Part shown: positions 1 through 12,900 of the stretch, piece after piece
How the letters are laid out: each line of letters opens with the position of its first letter
Numbering within the stretch: position 1 is the stretch's first letter
Assembly: GCA_914767715.1 (NCBI GenBank)
Contig: OU612068.1
Coordinates: 7,254,001-7,318,000 of the forward strand
DNA: 64,000 nucleotides
Source: Membranipora membranacea
Lineage: Eukaryota > Bryozoa > Gymnolaemata > Cheilostomatida > Membraniporidae
Reading direction: 5' to 3'
The notes under the pieces: model-generated
Told to the model about the DNA's origin: nothing
The model's database searches: none
Seen by the model: only the letters and a program-made list of their open reading frames with translations
Position numbers and translations under genes: made by a program

Positions 1-76
1 TAATTTTGCTATCCCGGTAGCATGGCTTTCACTTGATAAGCTAGCCCACATGTGACATGATGATTAAATTTTATAG

Positions 77-936
77 GTACCTGGTGTTCTTTGATGATGG
101 ATGTGCGCAGTACACAAAGCAATCAGATATCAGAGTTATAGTTCATCAATGTAAGTTATGTGTCACAATTAGCTTGACTTTGCCTCTCTGTCAGGAAGGA
201 GATGAGATGTTTTGTGGACTTTTCTCAACTACTCTACAAATGCATACAACAGCAAAATATATGGCTAGCTAATATTGGCTCAACCTCATTACTTTTTTAT
301 AAAGTCCCAGCTTCGCTAATTAAAATTTGTACTAGCCAGCATAGATTCACACAAACTAGCTAAACTAGTCAAGGGTGATTACTAAAGAAGAAAATATCTC
401 GGGGGCCGTGTTATCAACATCGCATTTAATCACATACTGCAATAATACATAATTCTTTACTTGTACTTGCATCATCAGATGATCGGCCATGGGATGGGCT
501 ACAGGAAGATCTGGCTGAGTTTGTGAAACATTACATGGAGACATATAATCAGGTAGTTAATTCTCAGACAGCGAGATATATCATATACATAGGTATCAGC
601 TCCCAATGCTGTGCCTTTTCTGAACCAGTCCATAAAGGAATTGGGCGTGCTAAGATTGAATGTAATTGCCTGAATCTGTTGCAACTTATGCTCTCTAACT
701 TTGTGCGATTCTTCTGCCTGACTTTGTCTTGTTGACACAAGTTAAGCTGTTGATTTACTTACAAACTTTTTGTAAACATAGCGTATGATACTGAAGTTGA
801 ATGTCGGACAGACAGTAAGCTGTGAGAAGGATGGTAAATGGCTCAAGGCTCGCTGCCTGCGTGTGGACTGTAGCCTGGTCAAGATTCTGTTTGAGTCTGA
901 TAACACCACAGAATGGATATACAGGGGCTCTACCAG
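77..936 (+). CDS. SETDB1: SETDB1 Tudor-domain exons (77-150, 479-552, 782-936)
   Basis: Exon 77-150 reads [12 protein letters not shown], matching the FFDDGYAQY core of a SETDB1 Tudor domain. Exon 479-552 gives [18 protein letters not shown], the helix between the Tudor folds. Exon 782-936 gives LNVGQTV, then [19 protein letters not shown] and [10 protein letters not shown], the last Tudor fold. Phases agree at every join (1, 0, 2). The aromatic and acidic residues of the fold are kept, so reading of methylated or acetylated H3 tails is likely conserved (inference). Confidence 0.93.
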
Positions 937-3900
937 GTAAAATATAGCTATCTAGTTTATCAATGTAATTTCATAGCATTCACACCGAAGACAGGATAAT
1001 AGACAACTGAAATCACCCTGCGGTAAAAGGTGCATTATTGGGAAGTTATTATCGCATCCTGCTTAACAATAGGCCTTGACAGATTATTATGTACAAAGAA
1101 GTTCAAATGATTTGTATTGAGGCCCTGTTATTTTCTCAATATAATGTATCAACTGATTGCAAACAGCTTACCTGGGAAGCATCCTTGGCACAAAACAAGA
1201 ATGAACGCATGAGCCTAGCTCACAAGTATATATGGTAACTCCAAATAATACAACTGTGAGGAGCAGTAGCCTTAGAACCCTGGCTAAAGTAATAAGATGC
1301 ATTTACACAGATCGATATTAACGACAATGTGCCTTATGAGTCGGATTATTCAGACCTTTACTCCCAGACTCACTGTTCAGATTCAACCCTTGTATAGTCT
1401 GTTTAGCCTGAGCTCCTGTATAGTCTGTTTAGCCTGAGCTCCTGTATGGTTTGTTTAGCCTGAGATCCTATATGGTCTGTTTAGCCTGAGCTCCTATATG
1501 GTCTGTTTAGCCTGAGCTCCTATAATATGGTCTGTTTAGATTTGAGCCCCTTTATGGTCTGCACCAGAAGAGAGAAGCTGAGGCTAAAGCTAGAGCGGCA
1601 GAGCAGAAGATGAGACCAGAGTACTATACTAAGAGTAGTAACGTCGCTGTCAAGTCTACTCAGCCACAGAAGAGACCTGGTCAGATATATACATTATTTA
1701 TATAAGTGTTGCTAAATGAACATTAAGTTTAGAAGCTCATGTTTAACTTGTATGCATAAACTGAAGATGAAGTTCGATCTTTCCTGCATTTAGAGTTTCT
1801 CCCCCTCTATTGACTAGTTGAAATTCAAGCAAACTGGATCAGGTTTGATTTACATGAACTATAGTAGTGCCGTTTGACTTAAATAAGTGTTAACCCCCCC
1901 CCCCCCCCCCGACCAATGATCAATGGTCTTACGGTAATATTAATGCTTTGTCAAAATAAATGATGATAAAACACATAACATTTCTATGAACGTAAAAGCA
2001 AGTCCTCCTTTTTAAGACCCTTAAGAGTATTATTTATACTATACCAATTATGTTCTTCCTTGTGCAATTTCAGCTCCAGGTCCAACCCAGAAACCGCAGA
2101 AGATTCTCAATTACAGTGAGTGGTTCCTTCTGCTAAGGCATTTCTCTGGTTTGCTTCATTATTCGAGTAGCAATTTTTCTGAAATGTGCCCTGACCCTGT
2201 TTTCTCACGCAAGCTATGGCATGTTTTGGGATTTGTTCTACATAAACTGATTACAAATGTCATGAAAAGTTGGAAGATATTGTTAAGGTTTTACAAAGTT
2301 ATGTCATATTACACTATCGTAATACTACAATACATATTCTTTGTTTTTAGAGGCTCCAAGTGCACAAGCCCTAACTCAGAGGCAGACAAACCGACCACAA
2401 TACAAGTATATGCCTTTCATTCCACGTAAGTATCCGAGGATGATAGTTTGTAATTCCTAAATATGACAAGTTATCTTTGCTGATGGAAATTATAAGTTTT
2501 GGAAGCACCCAAACCCACATGTCGTACCTGGCATATATTAAATGTGTTGGAGTTGTCTGCTCTATACTCAAGTGCAGACAACTTTCATACAAGAAAAATT
2601 TCATATTTATTATGTACTCTAGATGAGTAAATATCAGCTAGTATTTGAGTACGCTTTTTTGTGAGCGAGCATAAGATTCTGCTAACCAAGTTGAGAGTCT
2701 TATAAAATAAAGCTATTTACAAATTTTGCTATTTCAAGCCTGTCTTGAATGGCAGACTTTGACTCCTGAGGATACTTTACTTTTCTATGGTATCATAAAT
2801 CATAGCCCTTCTTTCTGTCACACATTGCCTTTTCTTGATTATTAGGTGATGAGCACGCTGGTAATAGGATCAAGGTTACTTATCCTAATGTACCTGAAGC
2901 TGTTTATGGTAAGGGAAAATTATTACATCACATGCGGTAAAATTATTTCTATGGTCAAATGAGATCTGAAATCCATAGCTGTTATGTATTATATAGGTAA
3001 TATAGTAGAGTTCCGGGTTCAATGTATCCAGTATAGTGTGGATAAGTAGATAAGGCTCTGATACATTTCAATAAATACTTAGATTGCACTTTATTAAATC
3101 CATATAAATTGAACTAATATGTTTATGATTTAATCGTACTTTGATATTATTAAAATTAAATGTTATGGGTGTGGTTTTTATGAACATGTCAAGTTAGTTG
3201 GACTTGGACATGTAGGGGCGTTGGCTATTATTATGCATTTCCAATTGCCTTTATTCAATTATAAAATCAAATTTCAATGACTTGGTAATAGGGCAACTAT
3301 TGTTTACCATTTAGACCTAGCCTTGAAACAAACGCGCCTTAACTGATGGCGGTGTTTTCAAAATTTATGAAATCATGAAGATTAGATTGGTTAAAGATAA
3401 AACTTGAGTTGACATAAGCTTGTGGTATGCTTGTGATCTTTTTATGACTTAGCGTAATTGATATATTCTCTATGTCACGTTTGCAGTTGCCCATATGTGC
3501 GGGCCTGGATGCATTAAGACAAGTGATGACCCACTAAGATACAAAGGGAAATATTCTCTGACAATTCCTATATATGTAGGCTTTGAGAGGTGAGTTTGAT
3601 GACCTTCACAATTTCTCCCCTCACATGCTCAATTAATTGCAAAATATATGGGTGTGATTGTGAAAATCATCAAATGAGAAAAAGATTTGACGGTGTCATA
3701 ATTTTTAATATATTTATTTCTATGAAATATTTTCAATTGTCAATTCTATACATCGATTGAGGAAACCGGAAAACCTTCGAGGACCTGGATGACTTACTTT
3801 ATTATGACAAGCCCTCTATTGGTATTATGATTGTTGGATGATTTAAGAATTCAACGATGATATTTTGCACTTTTTCAGAGTAGGAAACATTTAACGTCAA

Positions 3901-6900
3901 ATTACACATTTATAGTAATAGCTGCGTTGTATCAATTAGCTTCCTGGCAAGATTGCATTGCAGGAAACATCTTTGCTAGTTCTATTATTTGGCCATGTTC
4001 TGTGACAGATTAATTATTTATTTACTCAAACAGGTACATAGCACGTACTAAGCGTACTAAATCACACTACACCAGCAATAAGAAGTATGTGGTGTACAGA
4101 GCTCCCTGTGGAAGAAGAATCAGAAACAATAAGGAGATGGGAGACTATCTCTTTATCACCAAAAGTCGACTGTGTATCGATATGTTCAGTTTTGAGCAGG
4201 CTCTGCATCTTTTTGAGCCGTTTGTAGCCACAAATGTGAGTCAATCTATGCAGGGAAAATGATCTATGCTAATTAGTTTTGAGATATTCATTAGAATTGT
4301 GCTCCTTGCTTTTTTCAAATGCCTAAATTTAATCCATTGTATTTATGCATGCATGCATGCCTCCAACTTACAATACTATATGCATAATATCCATATAGTA
4401 TTAAGATTTCGGATCACACATGAATACCAAAAATTTGTCCAAAAATGTCCTAAAGTGCATCATTATGCTATGAACAGTTTGTTGGGAAGCTGCTTATGAA
4501 TTACAATGTTTTAACATTTGGCAAACGGGAATGTTCTCTTGGTGTCAAGTAAATGACAGAAGACACCTTAATTATGTCTTATAAACATCACTGATTAATT
4601 CAATGTCACCTTTCAAAATGGTTAAATTAAAATTTAGTGTGTCCTCTCCGACTCCTCAGACCTCTCCTTCCACTCCACTCCTTAAATTAAAATGACACTT
4701 TGTACTTCATGCTACTTTAGTCATCGTTATAAATGTGTTGAATTCCACACATACCTAAAATATGCCAGACATACCATTTTTTATATGGCAACAAATTGGT
4801 ATTAGGTATTATGGTCCACATTATGTATATTGGGTATGAATATGTCCCAGTCTTTTGTCTTAGTGCATCTTCAAAGAACACTTGGATGAAATATCAATCA
4901 AGAATTTCTTCAAAGAAACTTTTGGGATTTTTTTTTAGACTTATTTAGGTACATATGACACCAAAGTGTGGCTGTAAAAGCCAAGCTGTCACTACGATAA
5001 TTTACTTACAGATTATGATGAGTATACCGGATATATCGACTAATAAGGAGCAGGTACCAATATCATGTGTGAACGCACTGAACACAGCTAAACCCGACCC
5101 GTTAGTGTACTCTGGTGTCAGGATGCCTCAGAAGGATGTCGATCTCAATACTAACACAGACTACATGGTCTGCTGTGATTGTATCGATAACTGTCAGGTA
5201 AGGGGTGTAGCCTCAGGTCTTAGCATGCACGCGACGTGTGGGGTGTAGCCTCAGGTCTTAGCATGTTTATTTGTGGTGTAATTGGATAATAGTTAGTGAG
5301 GGATGGGGGTGTAGCCTAAGGTCTTAGCATGTTTATTTGAAATGTGATCTGATAGAGCTCGTGAGGTATGGGGGTGTAGCCTACGAACATTGTGTTGTTT
5401 ATTTGAGGTTTTATTGATAGAGTCAGTGCTAATTTTAATTCACTAACATATATTTATAAGTGTGATGATTTTTATATTTGGTTGTTCAGTACCCAAAACT
5501 TTTGATCAGGAGTTGCATTCTCCTACATCTTCACATGAAAGGGAATATAAGCATTTCTTCGGTCTTTGTTGTGGCAGCTGCGATAAAATATGGCCCGCCT
5601 TAATTGAAGATGTGAGAAATAGAAACTCTTTGATAGAGTCACCACCATCCATATTCATTCATAATCTTTCCAAATTTTTCACCTTATTAACCGCATGATA
5701 TTTATGTAAGTACACCCATGATCAAAACGAGTCCTTAGCTAAAAAGTAACAGATAATTTGAAGATGTCTTTCCTTGAACTGACAAGGTCCTTTAACCCTA
5801 TTCTCTAAGACAGTTCAAATTATGAAAGAAATAGCAATTTCAGGTGATTTTAGACAAGATGTGTCCATAAAAACAAAAGTTTTATCTCAAGACGGTCATT
5901 TACTATAAGGGGACTTAGTATCGTTTGATTTTCATTTTTGTGCACTGATGCTAAAATATAAAAAAACAAATTGTTTTTCGTTTATTGCTCCAAAACAACA
6001 AATCAAAATATGAAAATCGAGTCAATTTTTGTTTTTTGATTTACTTATTGATAAAAACCGAAATATTGATATGAATCCTATTTTCATATTTCAACTTTGA
6101 ATCACAGTAACAAGCATTCATAGCAGCTGACTTGACAAATTATCTGAGCATGCCAACCTCAGACAGACATCCCATTTTGGCGGCAGCATCTGGTAGCGGC
6201 AAGAAATGCAAACCCCAGTAAATCCCCATGAGAAAATAACAATTAAGGCTACATTGGCAATGTTTGATTTTTGTTACTGTGATTCAAAGTTGAAATATGA
6301 AAATAGGATTCATATCGATATTTCGGTTTTCATCAATAAGAAAATCAAAAAAACAAAATTGAATCTGTTATCACATTTTGATTTGTTGTTTTGGAACAAT
6401 AAACGAAAAATAGGGTTGTTTTTTTATACTTTAGCATCAGTGCGCTATGAAAAACAAACGATTCTAAGTCCCCTTATAACTAAGTCCCCTTATAATTTAC
6501 ATCTTCTTTCTCCTTCGTTTCATATCACTATCGACCATAAAATTAAAAGTCATCGTGAGAATTCTATAATGCCACATGAAGCCAGATAAAGTACCTGCCA
6601 TAAAACGAATTGTCTTCGTGTTGAGTTTCCGTTTAGTATGAAGCCAGAGAAAGAGCTGTCATAAAAGGAATTGTCACTGTGTTAAAACTTTATTCAGACT
6701 TCTATAAAAACCCATGAAGCCAGAGAAAAGTGTTATAGTGTAATAATATTGAACTTCTAATATTTATGTATTTTTAGGACAAGACAAAGTGCGCTTGCCA
6801 GCAGCTGACATTTGAGGGACAGCAATTCCTACAGCCCTCATTACCACTGGAGAAATCAGGCTATATCTATAGAAGACTTGATGAGAACATCATCACTGGG

Positions 6901-9900
6901 TAAGGGTAGCCAGTGTCAAGGCAGAATTCTGACACTGATATATGAAGCCATAAAAAAAGATCACAGCCACTTCTAGTTCTTGGTACCCAATACCAGTGGG
7001 ATTTTAATTAGTTAGGTCTGCTATGTCATTGGCACCTGCCCTCAAGTAGAGACCTAAAATAGATCAACTAATGACAACGCAAAAATGGTTTGAGGATTTT
7101 CCCATTTTCACTGTTCCCACATAATCGCTCTTCATCCTTCCACAGTGAATGCGGCATGGGATCAAATGTGGATTTAAGTTTACCACCTTTAAAATGCAGA
7201 GTAATGATTTTTTTTTTAAATCAGCTTGTCAGAATGGGCCAGGGAAAAAAAGTATACAAACATGCTGGTGAAAGAGATTCCAGAACTATTAAACAGAAGG
7301 CTTGAGAAGAATAAAATTATCATAACTGTCCAATGCCCGTATTATAGGTTGAGCGAGCAGACCATTGAAGGAAGACAAGTCAATGCCTTTGGTTTTTCTT
7401 TGAATAATTATGAATATACAAACCCATGGTGTGACTGTTTTCTTCGACTGACTTGGCAAATTGAACTATGCGGTCAGGACTAAACCCTGGTCATTAAATC
7501 GCTGAATTTGAATAATATTTATAGCACTGGCACAAGCCCCTTCTATGTTCTATTCATTAGGTCAACAGTGTCAGGGCGTTGTCTTTTATGGGTGTGCCGT
7601 TGAAAAAGAAGGAAATTTGGTCGAAACAAAGGAGTTGTTCTCTAGTCAACAAATTGAAAAAAAAGCAAGGCACACTTTGAGTTTACTGAGGGACGCAGCT
7701 GATGAGTTAATGACAATTTATTAATTAACACTTCAGAGATTAAACTCGTGGCATGCCTATTTATCATTCCAAAAATGACACATAAATCAGGAAAAATCAT
7801 ACAAATCATGACACGGGATAAACATACGAAGAATTTCTTTACGATGATTTGTCTTTTTCTGTCAGATCTCACTTCCGAGAACAGTAAATTAAAAAGCTAA
7901 ATTTAAACCAGACGCATGTGAAAGGTGTTGCACAAAAAAAGGCTTTAGCCATGACGATCCCTACGTTGCAGACGTAATATAGCAGACCGGAAATTAAGAT
8001 TGAATTATTTTTGCATCTAAAATCGGATAACCTATGCTCAGCTTTGATATAAAGTCAACCATATTGTTTTTTGGCTTAAAATGCTTGCTCAGTGTTATGA
8101 TATTTCCTTCTGTTATTGCATTTGTTGCTGTTCTCGATTTTACAGAGTTTATGAGTGTAACTCCAAATGTGTATGTAAGAAAACTTGCTTCAACAGAGTA
8201 GTGCAGCATCCGTTATCTGTTCGTCTCCAGATATTTAAAACAGAAAAAAGGTAACTAAGGAATAGACTTAGAAATAGACTTAGGAAATTCCAAGAGGTTA
8301 TCAAAAATGATGTAAGCAATCAAAACCTCGGTAGCATGGATTAATATTATACAATAGAGACAAATTGTCACCGAGCATTGACCAGAAAATGCCTGTTTGA
8401 TACTCCCAGGCCGTGCTGTTCTCACAATTTACAAACTATATTGGTAGGAGTGTGGAAATGTTGCATCATCAGCAATGGGTGCATAATTTAGGACTATTGT
8501 TTTTCATGTCTGTTCACCTATTAAATCAGTGAAGGGTGATGAGCTCAGGTTGCCAACATGATAAATACGCGATACTATTATTAATAGCTGCCATGTATGT
8601 CTTTTCACAAACTTCCTTGCTCAAATGTGCAAGATGCTATTTAACAACATGGGTTTTATAAACATAACGGCTTCAGTGAAAAGGATGATTCCAAAACAGA
8701 TATTTTACCACATGATGTCTCAGATTCTCAGTGTTTAATTGATCTGATCTCTAGAGATAGTGTACAGCATACTGCTTAGTATACGTCATCGTGTATGATC
8801 TGTGTAATTATTACAGAGGCTGGGGATTACGTTGTCTCGATGATGTACCTAATGGAGGTTTTATATGTATATACGCCGGCCAGCTGCTATCTGAGGAGGG
8901 AGCTGACCAGGTAATGCCTAATTCAAGTTTAATCCAATTGCCAATTGACACCAGGCATTACATAGACCAAATTTGGTAAATTTGCCTGCATTCCAGTTTC
9001 TCTCTTCCACTTGTGAGGCCACGGACTGCGGTGTGACCAGCTGATCGGGAGCAACTCCAAATGAAGGCAAATTGACCAAATTTGGTCTAGGTAATGCCTG
9101 ATGTCCATCTGTACGGATGTAGTCAGTGGGTTGTAGGGTCACTGGTTATTTCATTTGAATGTCATCACATTTTTGTGGACATTATAGGTAAAAGATGATT
9201 GATGATAATTAAATGCCACACACAACCTCCACTCGAAAAAAATTGATGGTCACACACTAAATAAGAATTTAGATGAGTTGAATCCTCACTGAGAATCCTT
9301 TAAATGGTCTCCAAAATTCCACATTTTTCGATGTTCTCAGCCATCCTCTTCCGCTCCCAAGACATATGTGTTATTATTTTGGTTGTAAGCAATGAAGGAA
9401 GGAAGTTCATTGTTGTAAGACTACATAATATTATTGATTATCTTCTCAGAAAAGTGACTCAGATCAGGGATGGGTTCAGAGATTAGCAGGTTGGGTCTTT
9501 CCGTCACAAAGATCCATATCAGTAAAGATGGGAAGGAATGAAATGAGCTAATTGATGCATTAAATCTCTTAAATCTCTTAAAGTCTTCCAGAGAAACAAA
9601 GACGTTAGGGGTGATTGAGTCTGTGTGTAGCAACCTTTTCTAATCATCAAAATAACGATGTGACAAATGAGGGTAGTAATTAGGTAACTCCTCAGCATTG
9701 ACAGGACACTCTCAACATTTTTCTAAGAATGTTCATAATATAGGGCATGAAACATATGCACTGCGCTGCAGCTTTATCTAACATGACGTACTTTAGGTAT
9801 CACAGGACACATATAAGTTTTTACAGGCTGTTTGATTGTGTTTGGATCCATACTTTGGCTCATGAGGAGTAAATATTAGCTAGATTTTGGTGTAGGTAGT

Positions 9901-12900
9901 TTTGGGGTGACCTAATGTTAGCTAGCGCTGATGTGATGTGATGAGATGTGATGAGAGTTTATATAGAGTAATGGGGCAGAGTAGAGTAGCCGGCAACGGC
10001 GTAAAGGGTATAGGGTATCTACCCCACACAAGCCACCTACGCTTATCAGAACCTGTAAAATACGACACAAGAAAGATAGAAAGATAGAAAGATAGAAAAA
10101 TCCTTGCTTATACAACAAAAACTATCTCTTTGGTGTTAATGAGTGATGTGAATTATAGATTGGCAGTTTGATGAGCCATGATGAGAATGATGAGCTTAGG
10201 TGACAGGACAGGAAAATGTCACACTTCAACAGTGTCATTTATCCATCCTACAGGTGGTTGGGTGGTGGTATCACTTATTATCCAATTAATATTTGATCTC
10301 CCAGTGATTTCATACATAATGATTTGCACAATATGATATTTAATTCCAATTTAGAAAATATCAATCAAAGTCAACACCAATAAAATGGTGCTTATCTCTA
10401 TTAATGATCTAATGATTCTTATTTTAGAGAGTCATCTAAGGATAGCCCATGAGCAGATAACAAGTTTTGTTGTCTATATATCAATTTCCTTTTCTTGATG
10501 AAAGGAAGGGAGTTTTTGGCATTCAGAATGAACCTGAAATATTTTTACTTTTTATGCCAAAACGATTTGTTCTCATCGAATTTATTCATGTGAATCGGGC
10601 AGATAATCCTGTATTCGGTGTACTTTTGTAACATGATGTCTGGATTAAAACGCATAAATTAAATGTCTCATCCTCCAGTCTGTCAGTAATGAATTCACAT
10701 CACATACTCCATTAGTAAACTAAAGTGAAAGTTTGACAAGGACAATGAGCCATTAGAGACATTACAGGGCCGACATTACGTTAAGATTATGAGCAAGTGG
10801 GATCCATAAGTTATACCAGAGTTATAAACGGGCTTTATAAAATGACCAAATAGACCTTTCATCCCTTGACTTGAGATCCGATCAGGTGAATGGTGAAGGT
10901 GAAGGTGAAGGTGAAGGTGAAGGTGAATGTACCTGACTCCTACTCCTTTCTGTCAATGAAACCCATAGCCCTATCATCTACCAGTTAGTTTGTTGTGGTA
11001 GGTGCAGGTACAAATGGGACACTAATTTTGGATGTGGGTGTGGATGTGGGAGGTATTGATAACGTACGGGTCGTTCCATACCCTGATGATTGTTTCTTAT
11101 TTGTAGGGAGGTCGGGAGTACGGAGATGAGTATTTTGCTGAGTTAGATTTTATTGAGACTTGTGAGAATGTCAAAGAAGGATACGAGGAAGATGTCAATG
11201 ATCCGGACGCCTCCTCTGATGAGGAGAAGTACAAGTAAGAGGACCACAATGCACCACAGTGTACCACAATGCATTGCTTGTAGGCTTGTACATGTACTTA
11301 TGATAAGCCTGTATAATCCTGCCAATTCCAAATCTAAAAACGAAATTCTGATAGTTTTGGGAGAATTATGGGGCTTTTTATGGATGGCACCATAATTGGG
11401 CATATCATACATGCATACTGTCTAGTTGTACAGATTTTTATCAACACTATAACCAACTATAAGACCAGACTTGCTTGCTGGGTTCACACCTCATCGTGTT
11501 GAGTTCATCTCACCAATCCTTTCCTTTCTTAATTGAATTGTTATAGTCGACAGAAATTTGTCATACATATTGACTCATGAGTTGCCGGTACAGAGAGCTG
11601 AAATACTTATTAAACTTGCTGTGCCGAGTACAGAAGAAACCTTTTAGTGGAGAAATTCAAGGATTTAATTCTGACACAATTTTAATAACCCCTCAAAATC
11701 TAGCCTGAGTATCCAAGCTGTATCGCTGACACGAAGGGATGTTTGCCACCCCATACACATCCAACTAGTTAATTTGTACCACTCAAAGAATTCAACGGCC
11801 AAAATTTGAATTATGAATCAGAAGGGTTGTCTCACCAGTCACCGCCAGATTGATGTGAATGAACGGATGATGTTTATAGCTTCTCAGGCCGGGCCGGGCT
11901 CGCTGCTCAGTGATAAGTATGCTAATAACAGGCTAGCCTCATGAGATTCAAGGCACTAAAGGCTAGTACAAACAGAGCAGAGGGAACACCCTGTAATTAT
12001 CAGATATAAAGGCGTCAAAATCAGCCGAACTTTCTCCCATCACTGACAGAGGGGGTTGTATATCATTTTTGATGGTGATACTTAAAAAATCAAATGGTGA
12101 TAAAAAGTGATTTTATTACTTCTACTCTCTTCTGATTAATTAGGTTACACAGGAGGAAAACACCGAAAAAATAATAAAAAGTTGAAATATGAATAATACG
12201 AAACATTAATATAAGTGCAGTTATAATGAAATTTTGGTAAATTCAAATTAAGTTCAAGGTGCCAAAATTCGAATGTTCATGATCACTTAACGACTACTTT
12301 TACTCATCAACAATTCCAAAAACCAAAAATTTACATATTTTGTTTTCTTCTTCACACATATCTGAGATGGAATAAGTCCGAGCAAGGCTCCTTGCTTTCA
12401 GGTTTTGCCATTCCAGGTAGGCTTCCTCTTTGCCAAATTGTCCCTGCTGCGTCATAGTTCCATCAAGCAGTGACCATTTTGGCAGTAAGATATGATTGGA
12501 CGGTGGTTTTTAATTGTAAGAACCCCACGGCAAGGTCAACAAGAAGTTCTTGGTAAAATAACTATGACGCAGTTTTGATAATTTGTCCCAAAGAGAGGCC
12601 TTGGGTCTAGTGTTATATCATCCAAATGTCAGAGTCATCATCCTCATGCTGTACATGAACTGATTATGAAAAAAAAATTAACAATTAGCCTGTGATTTAT
12701 GTTGACAGGTCAGACTCTGAATGGGAGGGCAGCTCTTCAGGAAGTGAAGCTAACGACGCAAACTCACAGCTGCGTAAATCTCTGAGAACTAAGACTAGGA
12801 CTAAGAAATCCTCTGATGCTACTCTGAATAAATCATCAGAGAAAGCGGATAAACCTGAAGAAAAACGTGGGTAGTCTGAGAACTACTCTCAATACTCTAT

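Noticed and set aside
1391-1561. CRISPR-like array
   Set aside because: The units are contiguous without spacers and the DNA is eukaryotic; it is a minisatellite.
6206-6589. 127-residue open frame
   Set aside because: It lies across the right arm of the fold-back element, has low-complexity Lys/Ile/Asn composition, no splice context and no family resemblance.
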